Of a stretch of DNA of 34,537 nucleotides, positions 9,811-18,061 are shown piece after piece (the first letter of the stretch is position 1; the number at the start of each line of letters is the position of its first letter). The stretch lies in assembly GCF_002778015.1 (NCBI RefSeq), contig NZ_NJPP01000001.1, positions 229,769 to 264,305 of the forward strand. The letters run 5' to 3'. Source of the DNA: Bartonella tribocorum. GTDB lineage: Bacteria; Pseudomonadota; Alphaproteobacteria; Rhizobiales; Rhizobiaceae. Under the pieces are notes generated by a model. The model was not told the origin of the DNA. It saw only the letters and a program-made list of their open reading frames with translations, and made no database searches. A program made the translations under genes and the position numbers.

Positions 9811-10737
9811 GTGAGTATTTATTTACCAATTGCTGAAATGTCACTCAATATGCTGATCTTGATTGGCATGGGAGTCGTTGCTGGTTTTTTTTCAGGTCTT
9901 TTTGGCATTGGTGGTGGTTTTCTTATCACGCCTTTATTGATTTTTTATAACATTCCTCCTGCTATTGCTGTTGGAACAGGTGCTAACCAGATGATTGCAT
10001 CATCTGTAACGGGGGCAATTACACATTTTAGACGACGGACGCTTGATCTCAAACTTGGTATTCTTTTAGCGATTGGAGGAGGCGGTGGTTCATTAATCGG
10101 GATTCAGATTTTTTCTGTTTTGAAAAAGTTAGGTCAATTAGACCTAATGATTTCGCTTCTTTATGTGATTCTTCTTGGAAGTATAGGAAGCTTGATGATC
10201 GTTGAAAGTTGGTATGATATGATGCGCAAGCATAAGGCAGGAAAAGCCAATGTTCGTCTTGCAGGTCGACACCGACATAACTGGATTCATCGCTTACCAT
10301 TAAAAATGCGCTTCCGGACATCTATGATCTATGTCAGTATTATTCCAGTGTTAGGAATTGGTCTCATTGTGGGGTTGTTGTCTTCTATTATGGGGATTGG
10401 TGGGGGATTCTTTATGATACCGGCATTGATTTACCTTTTGCGTGTTCCAACCAGTGTCGTGATAGGGACTTCACTTTTTCAGATTACATTTGTGTCTTCT
10501 TTCACGACAGTTTTGCAAAGTATGACTCATCAGTCCGTTGATATTGTTTTGGCTTTTTTGTTAATGCTTGGAGGAAGTATTGGTGCGCAATATGGAACAC
10601 GGGCGGGACGGAAGTTAAAGGCTGAACAATTGCGTATGGCACTTGCATGTTTGGTGTTAATTGTGTGTATGCGTCTTGCTTTTCAATTATTTATACGCCC
10701 TGATAATCTTTTCTCTTTGGATATTCTTATGAGATAA
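9811..10737 (+). CDS. TSUP (TauE/SafE) family sulfite/organosulfonate permease
   Basis: 308 aa from the GTG at 9811, which has AAGG about 8 bases upstream. The frame is open back to a TTG at 9670, but those extra 47 residues are polar and not family-like, so the shorter start is preferred. The glycine-rich signature occurs twice, GLFGIGGGFLITPLLIF near the start and SIMGIGGGFFMIPALIYLL in the second half, reflecting the internal duplication of TSUP permeases. About eight hydrophobic helices are visible. Family members move sulfite, sulfonates or sulfoacetate; the substrate here is unknown. Only 2 bp separate it from the next gene. Confidence 0.88.
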   Translation: MSIYLPIAEMSLNMLILIGMGVVAGFFSGLFGIGGGFLITPLLIFYNIPPAIAVGTGANQMIASSVTGAITHFRRRTLDLKLGILLAIGGGGGSLIGIQIFSVLKKLGQLDLMISLLYVILLGSIGSLMIVESWYDMMRKHKAGKANVRLAGRHRHNWIHRLPLKMRFRTSMIYVSIIPVLGIGLIVGLLSSIMGIGGGFFMIPALIYLLRVPTSVVIGTSLFQITFVSSFTTVLQSMTHQSVDIVLAFLLMLGGSIGAQYGTRAGRKLKAEQLRMALACLVLIVCMRLAFQLFIRPDNLFSLDILMR

Positions 10738-10739
10738 AA

Positions 10740-11549
10740 ATGGGTAGATTATTTTCTTTATGCATCATTGCAAGTTGCTTTTGTTTTGTTTCTTTTTCTA
10801 CATGGTCACATGTTGGGACGACAGCAACATTTATTGATCAAGCTGATCACGAAACTGTCCAAATTATCGTCACAACAAATACGATTACGGTGGATGCTAA
10901 TTTTGCTGGTCGTGATCTTTATATTGCTGGTGTTTTGGAAAATATTGATCCATTATATTCTCGACAAAACCGTTATGATGTTGTTGTAAGCCTGGAAGGA
11001 CAAACCCGGCCAATGGTCATGCGAGAAAAAAAACGCAATGCCGGTGTATGGGTTAATACAGATTCCCTTATTTTTAAAAATGTTCCTCTTTTTTATTCTA
11101 TGGTCACAACGCGTGAAATCGATGATATTACCAGCATTGAAGATTATAAACGTTTAGGGTTGGGGTTACTCTATTTGCCATTGCAGACAGATGAGAAAGA
11201 TCGGAAAAAAATACAAATCTTTCGTGATGAACTTATAGAGCTGCAAAAAGCTAAGAGCCTTTATTATGAAGAAGTAGGCGGTATTCGTTTTGGTTCTGAT
11301 ACACTTTTTACAGCGCATTTTCGTTTACCAGCCAATATTCCTGTCGGACATTATAAGGCTCGTGCTTATCTTTTTCGTGATGGGCAGTTTATTGATAGTG
11401 CAACAACGACTCTTGAAATTGTTAAAGCACATATCGCTTATACAATTTTCGATATAGCGCACAAGTATCGTTTTTTATATGGTATCGTTGCGGTGATTAT
11501 CGCTGTGAGCACAGGATTTTTATGTCGTTTGATTTTTCGAAAAGATTAG
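10740..11549 (+). CDS. TIGR02186-type membrane-anchored periplasmic protein
   Basis: 269 aa. It has an N-terminal signal-like hydrophobic stretch (residues 4-22, LFSLCIIASCFCFVSFSTW), a soluble domain rich in beta strands, and a C-terminal TM helix (FLYGIVAVIIAVSTGFL) followed by a short basic tail. This architecture and its position directly behind a TSUP permease match the alphaproteobacterial TIGR02186 family, whose role is unknown; it is usually assumed to assist the permease. The ATG lies 2 bp after the TSUP stop, so the two are almost certainly co-translated. Confidence 0.8.
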   Translation: MGRLFSLCIIASCFCFVSFSTWSHVGTTATFIDQADHETVQIIVTTNTITVDANFAGRDLYIAGVLENIDPLYSRQNRYDVVVSLEGQTRPMVMREKKRNAGVWVNTDSLIFKNVPLFYSMVTTREIDDITSIEDYKRLGLGLLYLPLQTDEKDRKKIQIFRDELIELQKAKSLYYEEVGGIRFGSDTLFTAHFRLPANIPVGHYKARAYLFRDGQFIDSATTTLEIVKAHIAYTIFDIAHKYRFLYGIVAVIIAVSTGFLCRLIFRKD

Positions 11550-11572
11550 CGCAAGAAAAATATGTAAGGCGT

Positions 11573-11854
11573 TTATTTTTTATGAAAAATGCGCAAGATA
11601 AGAAAAATAGGCACAACAATAATAGCGCCCATCATGGTTATATGGAAGAAGTTTTTAAACGTTATAAATCCTGTTTTCCATAAAGAGTGAAGAAAATCTG
11701 TTATTTTCTGTATAAGGTTTTGAGGTGTCCATCCAAAAAAATTCATTATAATACCTATGAAGAATGAAAGAATAAGTAATTTTAGACTGACACGGTTTAG
11801 TGTTCCTCCAAGAAATCTATGAAAAGAATTTGACAATTTTTTCTTTCTGTTCAT
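11573..11854 (-). CDS. DUF6460-like small membrane protein
   Basis: 93 aa, convergent with the preceding gene. Pattern: a short basic N-terminus, FLGGTLNRVSLKLLILSFFIGIIMNFFGW, an amphipathic middle, then GAIIVVPIFLILRIFHKK. Two hydrophobic segments and the FLGG...R...LL.LSF..G..M...GW layout fit the DUF6460 family of Rhizobiales, from memory of that family. Function unknown. Confidence 0.6.
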   Translation of the reverse strand: MNRKKKLSNSFHRFLGGTLNRVSLKLLILSFFIGIIMNFFGWTPQNLIQKITDFLHSLWKTGFITFKNFFHITMMGAIIVVPIFLILRIFHKK

Positions 11855-12972
11855 TTAAATATACTTTCGAATCTCTTGTGTTTTTGTTGCATTATCATCA
11901 TACAGAGATTTTATTATCATAAAGGAAAAATATTTTCTTATTTTTTCACGAGCTTTTTATTAATTTAATATCAGTGCTGGTTGTTGAAATATACGCATGT
12001 TCTATTGTATTTTCTGCGATATTTTCATGGCACTTATTTTTATTTAAGTGAAGAAAATTCCTTTTGTTTTTAAGAATTTGTAAGGGAATTTTATAACGTT
12101 TTGATATTTTTCATCAGGGTAAATGTTCTCATCCGTTAAAGATTTTGTAACGGACTTATTATTAGTTCGTGTATAGAAATAATATTTCAAGGCAGTTTAC
12201 TTAAAAAAAGACTATCTATTCTGATAAGGGTGTGCTTATATAAGTATTATATTTAGATATTTCAACCTTAGTGAATTGAAAAGATATTTTTTTCTGAAAA
12301 ATGCAAGCAATGAATTGAGTGTTGTTAAAGAAGCAAAGATATTAAAATAGAACGTTGAAAAAGTTTTGTTTTGTACGAGTATGTGAGTGAATATTAGGGG
12401 GCGTGGTGCCCATGCTCTTTTTGTTTTGAAATAAGATATTTTATTTTGAAATAATATATAATGAGGAGCTTATTATTTAGCGGGGAAGTATAGAAAAATT
12501 CAAAACTCCTCTTGTAAAAAGGGGGGAGAGGTGGTTGATGTTGAAAAATGGGTGAATTTTCTTGTTTTGTTGAAAGTTCAAATTGTTGTTAAGGCTTTTT
12601 ATTATTAAGGGTTATTAAGGTGTTTGCGCTAAGAGGGGGCCTTTGATAATGTAAAAGATGCTAGAGGAAAAAAGGGGCAAGCTTACTCGACAAAAGAGAA
12701 ATGATCTTTGTCTTATAGGCTTCAATAGTAGACGTTGTGATATCACCAGTAGATTTTGTTATCGGTTATACCATTTATTGTATATTAAATTGTTTTTCGG
12801 TGCATATTGGAGGGGGAGCTTATAAGTATGGTAGGAGGTGTGGTTGGTAAGGAGTATTGTTTAAAAGTTGTAAACCTTTGTCTTTCAGAGCCTATGGTTC
12901 GTCTAAACTTGTTATTTTGCACGTTCTTATTGCGTGGGGAATTTATACAATAAACGTTAAAAGGAAAAGTCT
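11855..12972. other. Intergenic region upstream of SBP1
   Basis: The first 400 bp are AT-rich with no gene. A 7-bp perfect inverted repeat, TCCGTTA...TAACGGA, lies at 12132-12154. From about 12195 the sequence resembles the spacer upstream of intact xseA (compare GATATTTCAACCTTAGTGAA with the bases at about 22428-22448), and from 12283 it becomes a decayed xseA 5' fragment listed separately. Confidence 0.6.
12283..12923 (+). pseudogene. xseA 5' remnant R1, upstream of SBP1
   Basis: Weak but collinear similarity to the first 650 nt of intact xseA (22456-23105). Clearest blocks: GAAAAATTCAAAACTCCTCT with the following GGGG..GAGGTGGTTG (about 12490-12537), matching the xseA segment coding [15 protein letters not shown]; and GTTGTGATATCACCAGTAGA (about 12734-12753), matching GTTGTAACATCGCCAACAGG of xseA. 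The ATG-equivalent is lost and many stops and gaps are present. It ends at a GCACG block about 50 bp before the SBP1 start. Confidence 0.7.
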
Positions 12973-14598
12973 ATGAACTTGAAAAGAAAAATATTGAAAA
13001 GTAGCGGCTCTCTTGTTTCTGTTCTTATGGCATTGGGAATGGTTGTACAACAGGCTTCAGCAAAAACACCGGCTAATACTCTTGTGATGGCTTGGAATAT
13101 TGACGCAATCAGTACATTTGATCCTGCGCAACTTACGGATGTTTATGGAAGTGAAATTGTTCGCAATGTTTGTGATAACTTGGTGAGTGGTGCTACAGAC
13201 AATCCTGCTAAAATGGTTCCATCTTTAGCAACACATTGGGATGTTTCAGGGGGTGATAACAGTACGGTCATTACTTTTCATTTGCGTGATGGTTTGAAGT
13301 TTAATGATGGGAGAGAAGCCAACGCCAATGATCTTGTTTGGGGAATGAAGCGGGTTGTCAAATTGAAGATGGGTAATGCGGCAATTTTTAATGAATATGG
13401 AATTACAGAGCAAAATGTTGATGATGCTTTGCAAGCCCCTGATGAAAAAACAGTGGTGATGAAATTTGATAAGCCTTATCCAGTAGAGCTTATTCTTAAT
13501 AATATTGTTGCAAGTCCTGCGACAGCTTTGCTTGATCGTAAGACAATTATGAAGCATGAAAAAGATGGTGATATGGGAAATCAGTATTTGAAAGCACATG
13601 CTGCTTGTGTTGGTCCTTATCAATTAAAAAGTTGGCGCCCTGGAGAGTCCCTTTTGTTGCGTGCAAGCGTCCATTATTGGGGAGAAGCACCGAAACTGAA
13701 GCAGATTCTCATTCGCCATGTTGCGGAGCCTGGAACACAACGTTTGTTGTTGCAAAAGCACGATATTGATGTTGCTCGTGATTTGACGCCTGAAGATCTT
13801 ACAGATCTCAAAAAAACAACAGATGTTAAAATCGAAGAAGTCTTAGAGCCATCTATGATGTATTGGGGATTCAACATGACAAATCCCATTTTTGCTAAGG
13901 AAAAAGTACGCTTGGCGATGCGCTATCTCATAGATTATGAAGGTCTTGGCAAGAAACTTCTCAAAGGTGTTGGTGTTCCACGGGCAAGTTTTATTCCTCT
14001 TGGAAATCTTGGGGCTTTAGATGAAAAAGAAGGACAACCCTTTAAGCTTGACATTCAAAAAGCCAAGCAACTGTTAGCAGAGGCTGGTTATCCAAATGGC
14101 TTTGAGGCAAATTTTCTTGTATCAAATACTCCTTATAGGCTGTTACTTGCCCAGTCCATTCAAGATAGTGCTGCACAGGCAGGGGTGCGTCTTAAAATTG
14201 AGCGTTTGGCAGGTACGCAGTTGTTTTCCAAACTTTATGCACGGGCTTTTGATACGATTTTTGTTGGATGGAATAATGATTCTGCGGATCCTCATACCAT
14301 GGCTTCACGTCTTATTTATAATCCGGATAATCGATTTGAGGCAAAAAATACAGCCTATCCTAGTTGGCAGCATGGGTATTTTGATGAAGATATGAATAAA
14401 AAAGTTGATGAGGCGCTGTTTCAAAAAGATTCAGAAAAACGGGCGAAAATCTATACTGATTTACAACGTGAATTGATGCAAAAAGGGCCTTATGCGTTTA
14501 TCTTTCAGAAATATACTGTTATCGCGATGACACCTGATGTCAAAAAATGGGTTTGGAATAGTGCGCCACAGATTTTTTATAATAAAATTGAAAAATAA
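12973..14598 (+). CDS. SBP1: periplasmic peptide/heme-type ABC substrate-binding protein (family 5)
   Basis: 541 aa. Signal peptide at residues 1-30 with an ASA cleavage site before KTP. The mature protein is a cluster-C, SBP_bac_5-type binding protein (DppA/OppA-like): LVMAWNIDAISTFDPAQ at its start, FHLRDGLKFNDGRE (the family's LR.G.KF.DG block), ACVGPYQL, AEPGTQRLLL, and AEAGYPNGFEA near residue 370. It should bind a ligand in the periplasm and deliver it to an inner-membrane permease, most likely DppBCDF 15 kb downstream, since no permease lies nearby. Start supported by AAGGAAAAG before the ATG. Closest relatives in the window are SBP4 and SBP5. The variable ligand-side segment reads LYARAFDTIFVGWNNDSADP. 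Ligand unknown. Confidence 0.9.
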   Translation: MNLKRKILKSSGSLVSVLMALGMVVQQASAKTPANTLVMAWNIDAISTFDPAQLTDVYGSEIVRNVCDNLVSGATDNPAKMVPSLATHWDVSGGDNSTVITFHLRDGLKFNDGREANANDLVWGMKRVVKLKMGNAAIFNEYGITEQNVDDALQAPDEKTVVMKFDKPYPVELILNNIVASPATALLDRKTIMKHEKDGDMGNQYLKAHAACVGPYQLKSWRPGESLLLRASVHYWGEAPKLKQILIRHVAEPGTQRLLLQKHDIDVARDLTPEDLTDLKKTTDVKIEEVLEPSMMYWGFNMTNPIFAKEKVRLAMRYLIDYEGLGKKLLKGVGVPRASFIPLGNLGALDEKEGQPFKLDIQKAKQLLAEAGYPNGFEANFLVSNTPYRLLLAQSIQDSAAQAGVRLKIERLAGTQLFSKLYARAFDTIFVGWNNDSADPHTMASRLIYNPDNRFEAKNTAYPSWQHGYFDEDMNKKVDEALFQKDSEKRAKIYTDLQRELMQKGPYAFIFQKYTVIAMTPDVKKWVWNSAPQIFYNKIEK

Positions 14599-14646
14599 CG
14601 TGTCTTCAAAGCTATCAAATAGATAAAAAACATAGCCATAATATAT

Positions 14647-14691
14647 ATTCGGCGTTTTGCATAAGTTTTCGAGCTTTACAATACGTCGAAT
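14647..14691 (+). repeat. Conserved hairpin 1 downstream of SBP1
   Basis: Arms ATTCGGCGTTTTGC and ACAATACGTCGAAT pair with two mismatches (T-T and C-A) and a G-U. The same element recurs after SBP2, SBP3 and SBP4. No U-run follows, so it is not a standard intrinsic terminator. Confidence 0.6.
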
Positions 14692-14828
14692 TTATGGCTG
14701 AGGCGTATGTGTGTTATTGAATGTCTTTTCAAGATATTCTGTTAAGAGAGATTTTTTATTGCTCATTGGAGATGTGTTTGCGTGAATATTAAGATTACCA
14801 CTTTCAGTCTTAAGTGAAATAAAAAATG

Positions 14829-15457
14829 ATAAATTTGTCGGTTAAAGAAACGAGCACACTGAATATAAGCAGAATTTAGTATTTTGTAGAAAAAGCGGGG
14901 AACCTTAAAATGTGCTATTGAGAAAAAATTTGAGTATATGCAAGTGATTTGCGGGAATATGGCATTATTGTGAAGCTGATGTTTCAGATTACACTGCTTT
15001 TCCTTAAAAAAATGATGAAATGCTGAGATTGTCCTTTAGTGTGGGGTTTTAGAAAACCCGAATTTCCTTGTGATAAAGGAGAGGAGTGACCATGGTGCGT
15101 ACTATACTTATGAGGATTGTCAAAATATCAAAGAATTATTGAAGCTTTTAAAGCAAGCGAAGTTGGTGCTCTGAGAACTCTTTTGAGAAAATCGCCAAAA
15201 GACTTTTAAAGCAGAAGTCCTATTTGATGCGATAAAGAAAGTCTTTGGCTTGTATGGTCAAAGTTATAGGTGTTGTGACATCACCAACAGATGCTGTCAT
15301 TTATGGTATTACTCATTGTTTATCAGATCATTTTCCGTTGTCTCTTTTGGCGTTAGCTTGCCAATATCGCCCAAGGGGCTGTTCCTGCTGTTTAAAAGGT
15401 TCGATATTTTATCTTTAGGAGGTGTGTTTTAAAAGCCTGATCTTTTTATTTTTGCAC
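14829..15457 (+). pseudogene. xseA 5' remnant R2, upstream of SBP2
   Basis: Heavily decayed copy of the xseA 5' region. It starts at AATGATAAATTTGTCGGTTA, matching the AATGGTCAATTTATTGAGTG of xseA. Clear later blocks are ATAGGTGTTGTGACATCACC (about 15268-15287) and AAAGCCTGATC before the terminal GCACG. Many frameshifts and stops. Spacing from the SBP1 start to the ATG-equivalent (1856 nt) is close to SBP4-to-xseA (1867 nt). Confidence 0.8.
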
Positions 15458-15507
15458 GTTCTTGTTGCAAGGGAAATTTATACAATAAACGTTAAAAGGA
15501 AAAGTTT

Positions 15508-17139
15508 ATGAACTTGAAAAGAAAGATGTTAAAAGGGGGCAGTTCTTTTGTTTCTGCTCTTATGGCTTTGGGGATGTTTGTGCAACAGGTTGGAGCAAAA
15601 ACACCTGCTGATACCCTCGTGATGGCTTGGGATCTTGATGCGATCAGTAATTTTGATCCTGCGCAGCTTAATGACCGGTATGGCGCTGAAGTTGTTATCA
15701 ATGTTTGCGACAATTTGGTTGATTCTGCTAAAAATGATGCCGCTAAAATCATTCCTCTTTTGGCAAAGAGTTGGGACGTTTCAGATGAGGGTGGGGGTAC
15801 AGTCATTACTTTTCATTTGCGTGATGGCTTGAAGTTTAATGATGGTCGGCCTGCTGGTGCTCATGATCTTGTTTGGGGGATGAGGCGGGTTGTCAAATTG
15901 AAGCTATCTAATGCGGCAACTTTTAATGAATATGGGATTACAGAGCAGAATGTTGATGAGGCTTTTCAAGCACCCGATGAAAAAACGGTGGTGATGAAAT
16001 TTGATAAACCTTATCCAGCAGAGCTTATTCTGAGCAATATTTCTAGGAATCGCACTGTTGCTTTGCTTGATCGTGAAACACTTATGAAACACGAACAAGA
16101 TGGTGATATGGGAAATCGCTATTTGGCAAGCCATGCTGCTTGTGTTGGTCCTTATCAGTTAGAAAGTTGGCGTCCTGGAGAAGGGATTTTGTTGCGAGCA
16201 AGTACCCATTATTGGGGAGAGGCACCCAAATTGAAGAAGATCTTAATTCGTCATATTGCAGAGCCTGGAACACAACGTTTATTGTTGGAAAAACACGATA
16301 TTGATGTGGCCCGTAATTTAACGCCAGAGGATATAGCAGATCTTCAAGCAACAACAGATATTAAAATTGAAAAAGTGTTGGCTCCATCCCTGATAGTGTG
16401 GGGATTCAATGTGACAAATCCAATTTTTGCCAATGAAAAAGTGCGTTTGGCAATGCGCTATCTTATCGATTATGACACTTTGGGAAAGACTCTTCTTAAA
16501 GATGTTGGCATTCCACGGGCAAGCTTTATTCCTCTTGGGAATTTTGGAGCTTTGGATGAAAAAGAAGGGCAACCTTTTAAACTTGATCTTGAAAAAGCTA
16601 AGCAGCTTTTAACTGAGGCGGGTTATCCAAATGGTTTTGAGGCCAATATTTTTGCAGGGAAATCTCCTTATCCTTTTGCTTTGCCTATTGCTCAGTCACT
16701 CCAAGACAATGCAAAAAAGATAGGTGTGAACTTTAAGATTGAACATTTTATCGGGACACAGTTGTTTTCAAAACTTTATGCACGTGGCTTTGATACAATT
16801 TTTATAGGATGGAATAATTCTTCTTCGGATCCTCATACAATGGCTTCACGTTTTATTTCAAATCCGGATAATCGGTTTGAGGCTAAAAACACAGGTTATC
16901 CTAGTTGGTGCCACGGCTATTTTGATGAAGATATGAATAAGAAGGTGCAAGATGCTCTCTTTCAAAAAGATCCACAGAAGCGGGCCCAAATGTATGCTGA
17001 TTTGCAGCGTGAATTTATGCAAAAAGGACCTTATGCTTTTATCTATCAGACATATAATACTGTTGCTATGACGCCTGATGTAAAAAAATGGGTGTGGAAT
17101 GGAGCACCGCGTATTTTTTATAATGCCATTGAAAAATAA
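15508..17139 (+). CDS. SBP2: periplasmic ABC substrate-binding protein (family 5)
   Basis: 543 aa, with a signal peptide ending at VGA-KTP. Same family blocks as SBP1: FHLRDGLKFNDGRP, ACVGPYQLESWRPGEG, AEPGTQRLLLEKHDIDVARN, TEAGYPNGFEANIF. With SBP3 it forms a subgroup that shares LASHAACVGPYQLESWRPGE and the two-residue-longer FAGKSPYPFALPIAQSLQDN segment. The ligand-side patch reads LYARGFDTIFIGWNNSSSDP. The ATG follows AAGGAAAAG. The frame is intact, while the xseA fragments on both sides are broken, which indicates selection on the SBP. Ligand unknown. Confidence 0.9.
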   Translation: MNLKRKMLKGGSSFVSALMALGMFVQQVGAKTPADTLVMAWDLDAISNFDPAQLNDRYGAEVVINVCDNLVDSAKNDAAKIIPLLAKSWDVSDEGGGTVITFHLRDGLKFNDGRPAGAHDLVWGMRRVVKLKLSNAATFNEYGITEQNVDEAFQAPDEKTVVMKFDKPYPAELILSNISRNRTVALLDRETLMKHEQDGDMGNRYLASHAACVGPYQLESWRPGEGILLRASTHYWGEAPKLKKILIRHIAEPGTQRLLLEKHDIDVARNLTPEDIADLQATTDIKIEKVLAPSLIVWGFNVTNPIFANEKVRLAMRYLIDYDTLGKTLLKDVGIPRASFIPLGNFGALDEKEGQPFKLDLEKAKQLLTEAGYPNGFEANIFAGKSPYPFALPIAQSLQDNAKKIGVNFKIEHFIGTQLFSKLYARGFDTIFIGWNNSSSDPHTMASRFISNPDNRFEAKNTGYPSWCHGYFDEDMNKKVQDALFQKDPQKRAQMYADLQREFMQKGPYAFIYQTYNTVAMTPDVKKWVWNGAPRIFYNAIEK

Positions 17140-17184
17140 GAGTGTCTTCAATACTGTCAAATAGATAAAGAGTATCATCATGAT

Positions 17185-17233
17185 ATCTTCGACGTTTTGT
17201 ATAAGTTTTCAAGCTTTGCAATACGTCGAAGAT
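17185..17233 (+). repeat. Conserved hairpin 2 downstream of SBP2
   Basis: Perfect 11-bp arms ATCTTCGACGT (17185-17195) and ACGTCGAAGAT (17223-17233), with further partial pairing inside. This is the strongest of the four copies. No U-run follows. Confidence 0.75.
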
Positions 17234-17366
17234 CGTGGATAAGCGGAGGTATGTTTCTGAGTTTCTTTTCAAGATTTCTATTTTAAAAGGACTTTTTTAT
17301 TCTCATTAAAGATGTATTTGCATGGATATTTAAAACTGAATATTTCAATTTCCATAAATTGATGAA

Positions 17367-18012
17367 GTGGTCAATTTATTGAGAGAAAAAACAAGTACAA
17401 CGAATGTTGCGGAATTTACTGTTTTCGAAATAGCAGGGGCTTTAAAACGTGTTGTTTAAGAGAAGTTTGGTTATGTGCAGGTCCTTGGGGGAGATATTAG
17501 GTTACCATGGTTCTCATGCTTTGGATTACGCGTGTTTTACCTTAAAAGATGATAAAGCCACAATTGGAGGGTGTTATTTTATGGGGAGTGATGAAAAATT
17601 CAAATTCCCTCTTGAAGAAGGGGAGTCAATGATTCATTTTTGGAAAATTACAGTTTCTCTTAGGATCATCAAATTATCAATTTTTTTGGCTCTTGAAGCA
17701 ACGGAAGTTGGGTTTTTGCAACACTTTTTCAGAAAATCGAAAAAAGAAATTGGAAGAAGAAAATCTGTTTGATGAAGCATGAGGAAATTTGAACTGATAT
17801 ATCCCAAATTGTAAGCGCTATGATATCACCAGTAGTGATTGTTATGCTTGATATTTTCATTTTATATCAGATCATTTTCTGTTGCATATTTGGGGTTCGC
17901 CTATACCTGCTCAGAGGGACTGGGTGGTTGGTAAGCGGCGGTGGCTGTTGAGTTTTTTATTTTATTTCGAGGAGGTATGTTTTCTAAGTCTGACCTTATT
18001 ATGTCTTGCACG
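17367..18012 (+). pseudogene. xseA 5' remnant R3, upstream of SBP3
   Basis: The best-preserved fragment. It begins GTGGTCAATTTATTGAGAGA where intact xseA has ATGGTC..., and stays nearly identical through ACGAATGTTGCGGAATTTAC. The start codon is changed to GTG. Codon 31, GAG in xseA, is TAA here (17457-17459), in frame with the start. Frameshifts follow. A 107-codon open frame at 17449-17772 is part of this remnant, not a separate gene. Homology runs past TTGCATATTTGGGGTTCGCC to the GCACG block about 50 bp before SBP3. Confidence 0.9.
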
Positions 18013-18061
18013 TTATTATTGCATAGATAACTTATACAACAAACGTTAAAAGGAAAAGTCT

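Larger units (their letters stand above)
14599..15507. other. Spacer SBP1-SBP2
   Basis: No gene. It holds, in order, a conserved hairpin (14647-14691), a short spacer like that before intact xseA, the xseA remnant R2, and the SBP2 leader with the conserved ACAATAAACGTTAAAAGG block and ribosome-binding site. Confidence 0.75.
17140..18061. other. Spacer SBP2-SBP3
   Basis: No functional gene. Contains the best-formed copy of the conserved hairpin, the best-preserved xseA remnant (R3), and the SBP3 leader. Confidence 0.75.

Noticed and set aside
12917-12960. Sigma-54-type or sigma-70 promoter from TTGCAC...TTGC and TATACAAT before SBP1
   Set aside because: TTGCAC to TTGC spacing is two bases too long for sigma-54, and TTGCAC to TATACA is 21 bases, too long for sigma-70. 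The TTGCAC block also derives from xseA coding sequence.
17449-17772. 107-codon ORF as a separate gene
   Set aside because: It is a stretch of xseA remnant R3 that happens to stay open, partly in shifted frames.
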